Assembly (NCBI GenBank): GCA_032622095.1
Contig: CP136069.1
Coordinates: forward strand, 163,115,043-163,179,042
Direction: 5' to 3'
DNA length: 64,000 nucleotides
Source: Siphonodentalium dalli
Lineage: Eukaryota > Mollusca > Scaphopoda > Gadilida > Siphonodentaliidae
Below, in pieces: positions 1 to 13,100 of the stretch. Made by a program: the position numbers and the translations under genes. Each line of letters starts with the position of its first letter. Positions within the stretch are counted from its first letter, which is position 1. The notes beneath the pieces are model-generated. The model did not search any database, had not been told where the DNA came from, and worked only from the letters and a program-made list of their open reading frames with translations.

Positions 1-2622
1 GCCGAATTCCACCAAATTGATGCACATTCTTCTGAGATCTACTCCATTATACAAGGAATCTTATTGTGTGATTTAAAGACGCAAAATTGGTGTCGTTGGG
101 ATGAGAGATTCGGGAGGGGGCGGTGATTGGGTACTAAATCTGATAAGAATTGGTTTAGTCGCCGATTGCTACGAAACTTATAAAATTCATCCCCATGGTA
201 TGAGGTGTCTAATGGCGTGACTTAAAGCTGTTAAAAGTGGCGTCAGGGGTGCACTGAAAGGGAGAGGGGCACCAAAATTGATACACAATATTTTTAGTGC
301 CAATTTCCACCAAATTCATACACATTCTTATCCATGATATGAGGAATCTAATCGTGTGATTTTAAAGACGTCATATCGGTGCTGCTTTGGTGAGAAATGG
401 GGTGGAGTGGGCACTAAATTTGATAAAAAATTGTTTAGTCGCGGATTAGCACCAAACTTACAAATAAGAATCTCCATGATATCATGAGTCTAATTGTGTG
501 GTTTAAAGGTGTCAAAAGTGGGGCCATTGGAGTCAGGGGTGCCTGGAGGGTGAGAGGGACACAAACATTGATAAACAATATGTTTAGCGCCGATTTCCAC
601 CTGATTGAAATATATTCTTCTCCGTGATACGAATAATCTAATCGTGTGGTTTAAATGCGCCAAATTGGTGCCTTTTGGATGAGAGATATGCAATGGTGGC
701 CCTAAATTTGATACGAATTTGTATACTCGCCAATTTTCATAAATCTTATATATATTCATCTCTATAATGAGTCTAAGTGTGTGGTTTAATGATGTCAAAA
801 GTGGCGCCGCTTGAGTCCGAAATGGGGACGGAGGGTCACGAACAACTTATAAAAATATGTTTAGTGCCAATTAACATCAAACTCATACACGTTCTTCTCT
901 AATAATACAATGAATCAAATAGTTGCGAATATCTGTCTGTGTTCTATATATAACTTTAAGGGTACAATCGAGATGGCACCAAGGCGGTCTAACAAGGGTA
1001 ACTTTTTACGAGTAAGATAATGGTGCGGGTTAAAATTTTCTAAAGTGACGTTGTTGGTGTCACGGGAGGTGCTATTTGTAGCGCAGATTTCGGCCAACTT
1101 AATATATTATTCTTCTCCGTGATACGAGGAATATAAACGTGTGATTTAAAGATGCGAAATTGGTGCCGTTTGGGTGAGAGATGGGGTGGGGGTAATAACT
1201 ATGATAAGAAATTGTTTAGTTGCCGACTACCATCAAACTTATATATAATCATCTCCATTATACAATGCATGCATGAGTCTAATAGACGTGGTTTAAATAT
1301 GACAAAAGTGGCGCGGTCCAAGTCATGCATGAGGGGAGTTGCACCAAAGTTGATACAAATATATTTAACACTGATTCCACCAAATTCATGCACGTTCTTC
1401 TCCAATGATATGATGAATTAAATCACATTTGGGGTCGTTTGGGTCATGGATGGCGAGAGGAGATTCACTAGCATTTATAAGATTGTTCAATTCGCCTATA
1501 TCCACCAAAGTTATATATAGTCCTCTCCCGGGCCATCTCCATGACGTTCTAAGGAGTTTTTGGCATTCCAATTTCACAATCTCGACAAATGGTGACCGAA
1601 TTAAGTCACTTGAACATTTATATCTTCTCAACTGTCATATTTATATGGGGATGGAAATCATGGCATTCCTATAATGCTCTAGCAACACAGATACATAAAA
1701 GAAAGCATTAAAAGTATTTATATCAATCTATTTAAGAGATACATATATTCATTCAAACTGAGGGACCTTGAATCGTCAGATGATTGCATATTAGAATGGC
1801 TCATGTATATATTGTAACACGATTGAGTCTGTCCTATTCAATATAGTTTCCACAAAAAAAGTTACAATTGCCAAGGAAATGTAGATCAGGCCTGTTCAAA
1901 AATAGTGGTCACAGTGTGCAGTCAAAATGGTTACTTCTGAGACAAAGGAAAACGCAGTCCGTATACGCGTAGCACATGACTTTTCAGGATCCTCCAATAA
2001 TGACATCTGACAAGGGTATATCTGCCCGATACAGAGGATTTCTTTCATTTTTTAGAACAGACTCATCACCTAACATAAACAACTCAAATCTCGCTGTGTC
2101 GGGCACATGTAGCTCCTATACTTGCATAACATCATTTCTTTTAAACTGAAAATGATTACCCAGTATATAGCACCAGAACAGAGGAGCACCTGGACATATC
2201 TTTAAAACATCTGTATCTTCATGAAGATATGATAAACTAGATTGATTGATTGATTGATTGATTGATACATCTTTATGTAAAACACAATTGTCGTCTTTTA
2301 TTTTTTCGAACTAATGTGCTTATGATGTTCATGTTTCATGCTATAACGTCTGAAGTATACACAGTTATACATAAATAAATACTTCTTTATTGGTGGGACG
2401 GATTAAACGCGATAAACAAAATGATAATCGCTCCGACCTGACAAGGTGAGCCACTACTTATATTCCATGTGTAATAATCATGTTTTGTGATGCCATTTGG
2501 ATATACAATTTATGAGAATACGTGTAACACTTTGAGAGCAAGGGTATTCTCTATTCCCACCAAATATCCACAGAGGGTTTCACATCACTTTAACCTGGGC
2601 AACGCCGGGTAACCCTGCTAGT
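1..2622 (-). repeat. Composite HINE/pearl-like repeat, copy A (cut by window start)
   Basis: Read on the minus strand, this starts near 2622 with ACTAGCAGGGTTACCCGG, runs through about 900 bp of single-copy sequence, then enters an array of related ~145-bp half-monomers that alternate to give ~290-bp dimers. Recurring phrases are a 'catatcatggagatgatta' type and an 'aatcggcgctaaaa' type. A CAGA-type microsatellite followed by 'ATTCGCAA' lies near 930, and monomers resume beyond it to the window start. The same order of parts is found on the plus strand at 52413-55666, so the whole is one mobile unit rather than a local satellite. The CTAG start, CG-rich stem, minisatellite core and CAGA tract match the plan known for Helentron-associated elements (pearl, HINE). 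That family name is inference. No long coding frame is present. Confidence 0.6.
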
Positions 2623-3953
2623 ATTGTATATATTTTAATTTGTATTATCTCCATACATATATATGTATGTATAGGTTCATGAGAAATAAACTGATTGATT
2701 GATTGGATTCCCTGTGCCATTGAGATGACTATGGACATACATAATTATGTACTAATGTTAAATTTCAAAAACGAATTATGTCATGTCATGCGTCTGTACA
2801 TCCATGAGCCCGTGGGGATCCAGTTGAGCAATCCCGAACACATGCATTTCAAAATGAGGTTCTAGTCCATCTGAAGGACAACACCTACGCAAGCCAATTT
2901 GTCGATCTTTGCAGGAAACATACGGTAGAAAAATTTTCATTTTGCTTAGAAAAACACTATTACCAATATAGGCCTTGGTGTTGCCATTAGAGACCTTTCG
3001 CAAAACTCACGTTTACGATTACGGATACGGATAGGGTACTACGTCACCAACCTTTGTGTACTATCTAGTCGTTCTCGTATTTTACTATCCGTAATGACGG
3101 TTACGATTTCATGGTTTCTAATAAGCTCAAATAACACCTGAAATTTATTTTCTGCAATATATCACTTTACTCCGTTCGAGACTGTATATGTATATCATGT
3201 AAACCATCCAGTTGTATTGAGCTACGACCTCGATATGCTGTTTAGATTGTCAATCACTGTACTCGTCGTCGTGAATCACGAACTTCCAGCGAAATAAGAT
3301 CGCTATTCACAACGGATAGCCATCGCTGGCTGCGACAGAAAACTTTACAGTAAGAGGAGTGCACTATGAAACCAGTCGCCAACAATACAGTATATAGTGT
3401 GTGATGCATGAGGAGTTTTGAGTGATTATTATGTGCAAGATAATACACAATATATAGTGAAATTCAACAATTATTTAATTCAACAACCCATGGTGGTGTC
3501 CTAACGTGTGCAGTTATAGAATGCCACAGGAGAGCCTAAAGAATGGCATAACCCTATTAATGAACAGTGAAAGATTTTGTGTTCTCTTCCACTTTCCTGA
3601 ATTGAATAGTTCATTCAATTTAATAATATTCGGTTTTCGGTAGAAGTTGGGTTTTATATATCTCTCTCGTAGAGTCTGTAATGCATGGCATTTTAAAATT
3701 ATATGGAATTCATAACCGATTTTAAAATTACATGGAATTCATAACCGAGTTCTAAGTTACATAAAGTACTCTGTCTGAGTAATCTGAACCTACCCTGGAT
3801 CCCGATTCAACTGGTAAGTAGTGATTTCTGCTCCTGAACCGTAACTAAAAGAATATTTGTCACACCCACCGATATCACCAGAGCTCAGCAGTCTCTGTCA
3901 GGTTTGTTCTTTGCATTTATTTTTAATTTAAAAAACACGCACAAATGCGGCAT

Positions 3954-4160
3954 TTAAAGGTACTCAATCCGATTAGATGTCCCGTATCATCAGATTCCAA
4001 CAATTTTTTTTTTAAATGCCGCTTCTGTTATCAGAATCGAGTAATTGCTAAAAATTAATGCTAACCACAGTCAACTATATTATAAAATTGCCCAAAACCT
4101 ATTATTTATCAACATTTTGTTCAACGAAATTTTGCCGGTTTGTCAAATATCTGACAAAAA
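3954..4160 (+). mobile_element. Truncated MITE, family B (see 47437-47896)
   Basis: It begins TTAAAGGTACTCAATCCGAT and matches the left part of the element at 47437 through about 200 bp, including 'tatttatcaacattttgttc'. The right inverted terminus present in the other copy is missing here. It lies inside the larger inverted-end element. Confidence 0.55.
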
Positions 4161-4579
4161 AGCAACTTGATGCACATCGCTTCTACCGTGTCGACTTTAT
4201 TTCGATTTGGTAGTAACAAATCAGAAGTGATGCACATCAGCGAGCTCTCCAACCGTATGTCGGATTTCCTAAACCCAAAGAGGTGAAGCCGAAATCGCAT
4301 TGAAATCAACTCGCGGACTTGAAGGGGCTTGAACGATGGCGTCGTGGTTGATGTGAGGTCCAAATTCAGGAACCCCTCTTCCCCATCAGCATAACGTCTA
4401 TCTGGTCATCCATGCTAACAACGAACTGAATTTCCACCACATATGACCTGGCATTTATACCTGTATTGCCACAATATATCACGAGAATCCCGGGTCGTAC
4501 GTTGTGACTGGTCGAATTATTGACAATATTAACAGGTCATGATTATCGCATTGTTGCAAATGAGACGATAAGTGAAGTA

Positions 4580-5081
4580 TTAAAGGTACGGTTGGCCTTG
4601 GCGGTGGGTATCCTGTGAAAATATCTCCGCCCGTCAAAAACCGCTACAAACAGAAAGAACATCAAAATGTAGATAGACTTTGTCCGTATACAAATACGAA
4701 ATATCGCATAAACAGTATGTTATTGTCATATGTTTGACCATTGTTATGTAAACAAAAGCATAAAAAGTTACTTTTCTGGCGTTTGTTTATATTATGATGG
4801 TAAACATAAAGAGCGTTCTTTGTTGGCGAATTCCTGATATGGAACTAATAAAGAGCGTTTATGCCATTTGTGTGTGATTAGCCAGTAGCATTGTGCGGTC
4901 TTCTGTAACACAATCAGGCTCTTGCTAAGGTAAAATATAGTAGATCTTTACGATAACATGCTGTTTACGCGATGGTCATGGTGTATATGAACGAAACTGT
5001 ATGCGTTTTAATGTTTTTCTGTTTACAGTGTTTGGAACAAATATGAATATTTTCGACAATTAAGGCCTCACGTGCCTTTAA
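4580..5081 (+). mobile_element. 502-bp MITE, family A, copy 1 (TTAA-type ends)
   Basis: Starts TTAAAGGTACG and ends CGTGCCTTTAA, an 11-bp inverted end with one mismatch. Closely similar copies of 502 and 504 bp lie at 48509-49010 and 51028-51531. TTAA at both edges of all three copies suggests a TTAA-targeting (piggyBac-like) mover, though the TTAA could instead be part of the inverted repeat. No coding capacity. Confidence 0.8.
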
Positions 5082-5267
5082 GGGACTGTATACCAAACAC
5101 CCGCTTTGAGTTGTAAAAGTGGTACGAAATAATGATCGTACGTGTTCGTCAAATCTCTTACGCGTAGTCGTTTTGCGAAAGGACTTTTTGGCCATACGGA
5201 TAGACTTACGACTACGAATAGTTATCCGTATTCGTAATCGTAAACGTGAGGATGCGAAAGGTCTCTA

Positions 5268-5701
5268 TTGTTCGGCATTGCTTTATACGTTTGGAACTAT
5301 TCCGCGTAAAAATGGTATAGAGCGAGGTCAAACACCGCGAGAGGTTCTATACGCTGGGGGAGCTTGGCGTTACGGAAATTACGTCGCCAATCTCAACGTA
5401 TACTCTTGAGCGGTTGTTTTGCGGGTATTTCAAATGAACCCACATTCCTCATTTATTTTGTATTAAAGTTGATTTTATTTATCAAATGTAATAGTATTGC
5501 TATGGCGAGACTAATCGAAGATGAAAAATAAATGGATTTTGTTACTTTGTCAACCATTTTCCACGCTGGATCGATGTTATTCCCCCATGTGTCCAAACCG
5601 CCCCGATGTTGAAACCGAAAAATCAGATTGAATGAGTATAGACTTGACCACCTAATACGCACACGTTTGACTACCAAAAGATAGTCAATCGGAGTTCACG
5701 A
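5268..5701. other. No feature recognised
   Basis: AT-rich sequence with only short chance open frames. No repeat shared with the rest of the window was noticed. Confidence 0.5.
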
Positions 5702-6075
5702 TTAGTGTACCTTCAGACGACCACGATACAATCGTAAGTGGAGGAATCGGGCCCGACTAGATCGTGGATAGTTTGATCACACGATTGCGATGTCGAGGTA
5801 CGTTATGATATCGTAGGTTGTTCCTTAAAGCATGTGATTGACTACCCTACGATCATTTCCAGCTACGATTTTGACGTACACACGGCTGCGATTACGTCAC
5901 AAGTGGGGGTATCAAGGGATACGCCACGATTTCGCATCTAAGATCAATCAGTGTCTGATATTATTTTATGACCTACGATTTTGACGTGCGCATGCGCAGT
6001 CCAGCTGCCGGTTACTTCCTACGACGGAAATCTTTCCACTTACGATTGTATCGTGGTCGTCTGAAGGTACACTAA
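5702..6075. mobile_element. 374-bp MITE with 41-bp perfect inverted ends
   Basis: Left arm 5702-5742 (begins TTAGTGTACCTTCAGACGAC) and right arm 6035-6075 (ends GTCGTCTGAAGGTACACTAA) are exact reverse complements. The interior has shorter repeats of the 'ACGAT' type (acgatttt, ctacgatca, atcgtag) on both strands. The long uninterrupted match implies a young insertion. No other full copy is in the window. Confidence 0.85.
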
Positions 6076-7859
6076 GATGGCTATTGGCATATAATCGCGA
6101 CCACGGGAGGCATGCGTGGTTTTCGATTGAATAATATATTTAATCTGAAGGGCAATAACTCTATAAAGAATGTACGTTGACGAAATAACGGCGATTTGTA
6201 TGAGAAATTGCAACACCACAATAGATCAACTCTGGTGAAATATAAGTCAAATTCTTCTATTGGGTGGGTAGGTTTGGGTTACGCTCTTTAAAACACTTCT
6301 TAAAATATTTCCGTTATTTCGTTCATAAAAATAATTTCCTATTTCGCTTTTTCGCTCTATTTCGCTGTATTTTCATATTTCGCTTTTTCGTTGTATTTCA
6401 TATTTCGATAATTCGCTATATTTGACATATTATAGGATATGGGAATAAATGGTATCCACTATTCTGATATTCAATCGAACATCACGTGCCACCTGTGCTC
6501 GCGATTAGATGCCACCAGCCATCTAATCGTGAACCCCGATTACATATAGTTTGCTATATAATACTTGGCGTATTGGCTGACTACGCTATCTCTATGCATT
6601 CAGTACGCTAAGCTCAGCATGAACGTGACGTCGTGGAGAGGAACGGAACAGTGGGCGGAGCTGGTGGTCCATTGACAAGACTAGAAGGGGTATTGGAAAT
6701 TTGTAACGTCACAGCTATATGTGTGTCGCTTACGAACCGTAAAACAGCTTACGGGTGATCATTAAATTTGATTTTAAGATATATATTATCGATATTATAT
6801 CGTTGTTATTACTGGGAATTTATTTAAATTGGCATAGAGTCTGCATGTCCAAAATAAAATATGAATATAAATCTTAGAATACATAGCATTCACGAATGTG
6901 GCCTCTTGAATGACGAAATTTTGTCCTATATTTTAGAAAAATTAAACAGTAAATTTGGAAGTTGATATAGATATTCAAAAACATATATTTGGTAAAGAGA
7001 TAAATGTTCATAACAAAATAAGTGAAACTCTCCTTGCTGTACATTGGACCGTGATGTCATGAAGTTCGACGTCACAACCCGGGAAACGTACCGTGTGCTT
7101 TCGTGCGTAAAACATCACGACGGTGCCCTACGATCACATGACGTATACTAGAGGCATGAAAAACGCATATTAGTCCAAACGCAGTAACAGTTTAAGGGCC
7201 TGCACGTGAAGGTATGTGGTACACTTACATATATGGAACAACAATGAGTTCTCATATTGTATTCTGTGAATCGGTTTCATTTTATTATATTTGAGTATAT
7301 AAAGTCGAATCTACGATAATTACCTCCAATTAAATGTCGACTAATCGAATGTTAACTGTATCTCAATATGACGAGACTTAGAAGCACATTGAACTACAAT
7401 TAAAACTATATATTATTCAGTTTGCTTGACGTGTCACTTTCGTGAACACATTCATGTCGTTTCCAGAGCAATTGTATCGATATATAGCGGAAAGATAATG
7501 TAAACCAATCAATGATTTTTATAAAAGTGACAAAATTCCAAGCGAATTTCTTGTTGTATAAAGGTATATTAGCCAAAGACAATTTCGTTTTGTAATCGCC
7601 CCTGTGTAAATCACAATTATATTAATGCACATGATTGTTGTCGCAGTGATTAAATGTCTGTATTCAGGAGTAATCTCCCATGTGATATATTTTACATTTC
7701 TACATTCTACACCAGAGAACGCCTGCGTTCTGGTGAGTAAATGTTTCGATTTGGAGCAATGTAAATTATATTCCTATAGGTTTGAGTCTTGTGTTATTTC
7801 TATATATGGCGCATTCGACAAACTTCGTCATCATTCTCCGCATCATAATACATAATGTC
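6076..7859. other. Intergenic sequence, low-complexity tract and a small hairpin
   Basis: Positions 6300-6425 hold a TTTCG-rich low-complexity tract (tatttcgctttttcgc variants). A short stem, GATTAGATG...CATCTAATCG, lies near 6505-6540. The rest shows no exon-like, RNA-like or repeat signal that I can support. Confidence 0.45.
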
Positions 7860-7990
7860 AGTGACTTGGCTAGAGGGTTTCCGTTTAGGGTGGTGTCCAC
7901 ATTGGAATTTCCAACTCACACCCCGTCCTTGAACCAGACCAAATTCACAATTTTGCGCAATTTCATTTTCACCCACTTTGGGTTCTGATA
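7860..7990 (+). repeat. Dispersed repeat fragment shared with 26120-26240
   Basis: The phrase 'ggaatttccaactcacacc' followed by a run ending 'cactttgggttctgat' matches, with divergence, 'ggaatttccaactgcaccaa' through 'cacgttgggctttaatct' near 26160-26240. Family unknown. A poly-C tract follows near 8060-8078. Confidence 0.4.
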
Positions 7991-8204
7991 TGTTCCTAAA
8001 GTATCTCACAGGCATACATGTATATAAGCTATTCTCAATTGAACAGTATAGTCTTTTTCCACCCCCCCCCCCCCCCCACCTGGCCCTGTGAGGAACAGCA
8101 TCCACTTGGCCGATCATGGTTCGGCGCAGTGGGAGAACAATGTGCGATCTTTACATGAACACACTACCTTTGACAAATTTAAACCACGTCCATTTGACTG
8201 CTGA

Positions 8205-9228
8205 TATCATGAAGATGGTTATGGATAAGTCTGGTGGTAATCGGCATCAGAACGAATGCTTATTTATGTATCCCCCATCTCTCACAAAAACCGCACCAAT
8301 CTAGCGTCTTTAAATCACACGATTATAAACCTCTATCGTGGAGAAAAATATGTATCAATTTTGTAGAAATCGGCGCTAAAATATATATTTTTTAATTAGA
8401 TGACACTCTCCCCCTCACGTTCTGACTCGAACGGCGCCATATCATGGATATTATTATGTATAAGTTTGATGGATATCGGCGACAAAAAACTTTTTCCTGA
8501 CCCCTTTCTGCCCCTGACCCCAACAGCGTTACTTTAGAAAATTTCAACATACACCATTATCTTCCTCGCAAAAAGGTACCCCTGTCACACCCCTTTCGTG
8601 CTATCGAGATGGACCCCGTGAAATTATATGGAACACAGGCAGACATTCGCAAATGTAGGCACCAAATGTGCTGTCTTTAATCCACACGGTTTTAGTATCA
8701 TTGGAAAAGAACGTGTATGAATTTGGTGGAAATTGGCGCGAAGCATATTTTTATCAATTTTTGTGACCCTCCCCTCCCTATCCATGAATCAATCGCGCAC
8801 TTTTGACATCTTTAAACTACACAATTAGACTCAATATGAAGATGACTATATATAAAATTGGTAGAAATCGACGACTCTCGTCCAGACGGCACCAATTTAG
8901 TTCCTTGTATCATGGGTGAAAATGTGTAACAATTTTGTGGAAATCGGCGCTAAAATACATATCTAACTATGGTGCCCTTTCATCTTCTGTGCACCCCTGA
9001 CTCGAACGGCGCCACTTTTGACAACTGTAACCCACACCATTGTCATATCATGGGCGATTTTCCGTCCCTGAAAATAACAGCATCAGTTTATCAAATTCTA
9101 ACCCGCACCATTACCATCCTCGTAAAAAAGTAACCCCTGTTAGACAGGGGTTAGACCCCTTTGGTACCATCAAGATGGTCCATCGTGAATGGTTATAGAA
9201 ATTCGCAAATATAGATGTAGATTATGTT
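8205..9228 (+). repeat. Fragment of the composite HINE/pearl-like repeat
   Basis: About 1 kb of the same ~145-bp half-monomers seen at 1-1690 and 53490-55620, here on the plus strand. It includes a degraded microsatellite plus 'ATTCGCAAAT' at about 8640-8660, and again the terminal 'ATTCGCAAATATAGATGTAG' near 9202-9222. The 5' unique part and the ACTAG terminus are missing. Confidence 0.6.
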
Positions 9229-9271
9229 TTGTTACTGATTGTGGTATGCTTGCAAACATTTGTGCATTCTG

Positions 9272-10275
9272 TTTACTTGGAACTGTTCCTGAAAGTTAAT
9301 GATGCGCGGGTGAGCCAATTAAACAAACTATCAAAGCTATCAGTATATAGTGGCCACAAAAATAACATATCCGGTTGGATACTATGGTTTAGATAGTTTC
9401 TTCAGCCACGTGTTGGATATATATAGAATCTACAACTCGTCCCCAGTTTATAGCGGAATTTACAAAACGAGTCCAGTAAATTTACTGGACGAGTATTTAT
9501 AAATTCCGCTATAAACTGGGGACGAGTTGTAGATTCTATGTATTACATGATACAAACCTCCGCAAAACATACTGAAATCGACAAATAGGATGCGAAACTA
9601 TCATCGGCTTCTATAAGTCATGCGATGATGTTCACGCAACTATGCGTAGTTTGCCCGCGTAAAGAAATAGTCCCAGATAAATAAAGACTCTTTGGCTATA
9701 TTTAATGACATATCTTTTCAAACTCTTGTATGTACTTCGTTCAAATTAAACTAAAATGCTATTGTCCCATTAAATATACACCCCAATATTCACCATGCGT
9801 TCATCTTATAGCCAATATTGGTTCCACATAGCGACCAACCGACATAACAGTCAGGTTCAGCAACACGTATGTGTAACTTGTAACGTGTGTTGCCATTGCG
9901 GACGGAAGTCACCTGATTCACGTGACCATTACGCCTACACGTACAAGGTCAAACCGTATATCAGTTTTGTGTAAAAATTAATGTGTAACATACAAAACTT
10001 AATTGTGGCACAGAAGAATAGTATACAATCTTCTGATAACCGAATGAACGACCGACGCTGTTGGGGTGGTGGGAGAATTAGGTTTTCTGCGCGGGAATTT
10101 ATAACCGTAATTTATATGTGTTGTGTCCGTGCAACGTGAAGCATATGCTAAACTTGTATACTCGATGAATAATGAGGAAAGCGGCAGGACAATGGTTTTG
10201 CCTGTGTGGAAAGATCTGTTCTTGATTGAAGTCAATTAAGACTCGTGCGACAGGCTTGTTCCCACCATCCGACGT
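9272..10275 (+). repeat. Diverged direct duplication, copy 1
   Basis: Begins 'tttacttggaactgttcctg' and ends around 'cttgttcccaccatccgac'. The same succession of landmarks recurs at 11181-12010: the start phrase, 'ggtcaaac', 'taaccgaatga' and 'cttgttctcaccaaccgac'. The two copies are well diverged. It may be an old element or a segmental duplication. A segment with 'cttgattgaagtcaattaag' recurs at 36855-36875, which favours a mobile origin. Confidence 0.5.
9422..9710. mobile_element. Hairpin element (half copy of the foldback MITE at 19205)
   Basis: Positions 9422-9540 form a near-perfect palindrome. The left arm starts AGAATCTACAACTCGTCCCC, the right arm ends GGGGACGAGTTGTAGATTCT, and the centre is 'cagtaaatttactg'. 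Sequence to about 9710 matches the reverse complement of 19205-19375, so this copy keeps the hairpin and one outer arm. It is inserted within copy 1 of the local duplication. Confidence 0.75.
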
Positions 10276-11180
10276 TTCACTATAAATAGACGTTGGCCTA
10301 TATATATAAACACGCTGGTTATCCCTGTAACGAGGAAGCGCATAATTAATACCGGATGCGACTTCGATTGTGTCAGGGTGTTCAAGAAAACGTGCCCATA
10401 TGGTATACTGTAAGGTCAATGGTCTAGGAGTTCAGCATGTATGGCCAACATTATACAGATTTGACGATGATCTTTGTCATACAATATGTGCAACATATAT
10501 GCATTCCGTCAAAAAGATGGAACTGCTGTAGCCTAGAAATGTCCTAGACTGAGAAAAAAAACATTGCCCTCTGTTTGCACAGAAAGTAATTACATTTGAC
10601 TGAAACACTATAGCTTCGTTCTCGAGACCTCAGCCAACTTGTGTAACTTTTTTCGAACGAATATTGATGATATATATTCGATATCTACATGTATGCTACA
10701 TGTATGCTTTGAACGTTCCTCTTGTCAGGGAAATAACAGTATCATGATTGTGGAGACTCGATTTGTGAGTTCATTGCTTCAATGTTCGTGAACAATTATA
10801 ACTTTAAGTCATTTATTAATGGTCATGTTTCGATCGTAATGGTACACTGAGATGTCCCTCATCTTAAATTAAGCTAGAATATGTGATATATATATATATA
10901 CATGTATAAATAATTTTGGGCTTCCGGTCATTGTGTGGACCTTTAAATTGGGGCATGCACCAAAAAAAATAGAGATTACAATTTACGATCGACCGTATTA
11001 TACGGTATACTTCATTACTTGGCAACACACTCATATTCTTCTTTCTTCTTACATATGATTCGTGGTTACTACTAATATTCAGAACGTATATAGATATGCA
11101 CTCAAAATCATCTTGGGATAAGGTGTACATATCTTCCGGGTAGTTGATGATTGGGGAATCCCCTCAAATAGTTCATTCAA
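10276..11180. other. Spacer between the two duplicated blocks
   Basis: No gene seen. Contains a short TA-rich run near 10885-10905 and a duplicated 'tacatgtatgc' near 10687-10705. The open frames overlapping it show no recognisable domain. Confidence 0.45.
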
Positions 11181-12010
11181 TTTACTTGGTACTGTTCCTG
11201 AAAGTTAATGACGCGCGGATGAATCTATAAAGCAAACGTTTATTATCCTCTCATCTTGATCAATATAATTGTGGGGTTTTTTTGTCATTCAAATTCCGAT
11301 TGGATCTTGAGTTTTGGATGCGTAGTATCTGTTTGTCCCCACATTGTATAATTCACCACATTGTCATTCATTCGAATTAAAATGAAATTAAATATTAAAT
11401 TATGTACTATATATTATATAATTGCCCTATGTATAAGCACACACACCCCAATTGTTTGCATTTGTCACTCCCAAAGCTATGGTAGTTAAACTGAAATTTC
11501 TCTATATTACTGTGTGACAGGCGTCATGATTATGCTAGAGATTATTTCAATATTACTCATGCGTTAAAAGAAAGACCAGGTGACTCATTACAACGTATGT
11601 CCAGCCTGTGTGTGAAGATCTAACAGCCTCATTTACCGTTCAGTGACATACTATAGCCATTGACTCAATATGGCGACCAACCCGAAAGTATACCCAGGCT
11701 AAGCCACATATAGATAATTATATGTGCAACTTGTAGCATTTACTGCTATTGCAAACGGAAATTTATTACCATGCAGACTCACGTGCCCATTTTGTCTACA
11801 CATGCACGGTCAAACTGTCTACAAGTCGTGTGCTAAAAGTGTAGCACACGCAATTTGTAGCAAAGTGAAATGATATAATATGCTAATAACCGAATGAGCT
11901 AACAATGCTGTGCAAACGGCGGGAGAATGGGATTTGCCAGCACGGAAATATCTCGTTTTTATTTAATTCGGTGGTCGCATTATGGCAGCTTGTTCTCACC
12001 AACCGACTTA
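11181..12010 (+). repeat. Diverged direct duplication, copy 2
   Basis: Partner of 9272-10275. It opens 'tttacttggtactgttcctg' and closes 'cttgttctcaccaaccgac'. It lacks the hairpin found in copy 1. A short inverted repeat, 'gtgtgctaaaagtgtagcac', lies near 11830. A poly-C run is at 12040-12052. Confidence 0.5.
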
Positions 12011-12149
12011 GTCCAGGAGATATTGGTCGACCTCTGCACACCCCCCCCCCCCCCAGAACTCAAGTTCACCCCACTAATTTTCTTTCTTAATGTCTCCTCT
12101 AGTTTTTTTTTCGGTTGTTAACAAGAACAAAAAGTGGCCGCAGAGACTC

Positions 12150-13100
12150 CAGACAAGATGGCGTCCATCATGGCGGCCATTTTAAAAATATGCACCAGGT
12201 CTCTTTGATCGCCGTTATAGTGAAGATGATATCACATGCGGTCTTGTTGTTCGCTCGATTCATTATGCTAATATACAACCCTTACAAATTATCCAAAAAT
12301 CCGACACCAGAATCCAATATGGCGGCCAAGATAGCCGCCGAAATGTGAAAATATGCTATTTTTCTGACCTTTCATCACCTTTCGTTTGTCTCTGTGGGAA
12401 AATATTGGCATCTTGGCGTGATGTTATACATTTATCGTATAAAAGAGTCATTGGCGAACACATGAGGACCATAATATACATTCATTGTGGGATATTTTTG
12501 TCCGATATCACGTTTTCCCAAATGCCGGTATAATAGGTCAAAGCCGAATCTACTTTAATAACGCGATGTAATGTTTCGAATCAATGAATGTTATTGCTAT
12601 CAAAACAACACCCATGCATATATATGTGCAGGAGATACTCGAGCTAGGATTCCTCTTATACCTGAGTTGAGGAATATTCGCCCAAATCCAAGATGGCGGT
12701 CAAAATGGCCACCAGAAATATCCAAATAAAAGTCCCCCAAATCAAAAATGGCGCCCACAATGGCGGACAGATTTAGAAAAATCACCGAAATTCCCTCATA
12801 TTCACATCATTGGGCATTATTGTCCAGACAACACCACCCATGCTTACACTTGAGTTGGACATACTGAGGTGAAGTAATTACCTTATATCCCATGCAAGAA
12901 ATGGTTTTCCAAGTCGAAGATGGCGGCCAAAATGGCGACCGAAATTTGAAAACACGCCTACATTCCTTTACTTTCTTACGATGGGCGTATTGTTTCGCGA
13001 TTTCTACCCACCATTACATGTTGATATGGAATATTGATATGAAGTATTCATTAGGGTTTGGCAATTGATACTCACAGTCGTGATCGCTGCTAAATTGTCG
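12150..13100 (+). repeat. Array of GATGGCGGC-motif modules
   Basis: Degenerate modules, several about 170 bp apart, each carry paired motifs of the type AAGATGGCGGCCAAAATGG (near 12155, 12317, 12690, 12745 and 12916, with a faded one near 13090). Most are followed by 'gaaatttgaaaa' or a variant. The same paired motif recurs in the foldback elements at 28.5-42.7 kb. AAnATGGCGGC is the known YY1 recognition core, so the array could bind a YY1-like factor. That is inference from the motif only. Confidence 0.6.

Larger units (their letters stand above)
2988..5267. mobile_element. Putative 2.3-kb DNA transposon with ~48-bp inverted ends
   Basis: The left end begins TAGAGACCTTTCGCA and continues with CTCACGTTTACGATTACG. 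The right end is the inverse of this, finishing GCGAAAGGTCTCTA at 5267. No transposase frame is visible inside, so it looks non-autonomous or decayed. A 502-bp MITE (4580-5081) and a second MITE end (3954) sit inside it. I cannot see a clean target-site duplication. Boundaries rest only on the inverted termini. Confidence 0.4.

Noticed and set aside
7800-8117. Minus-strand frame of 105 codons with a glycine run
   Set aside because: The glycines come from the poly-C tract at 8060-8078, and the rest overlaps a dispersed repeat.
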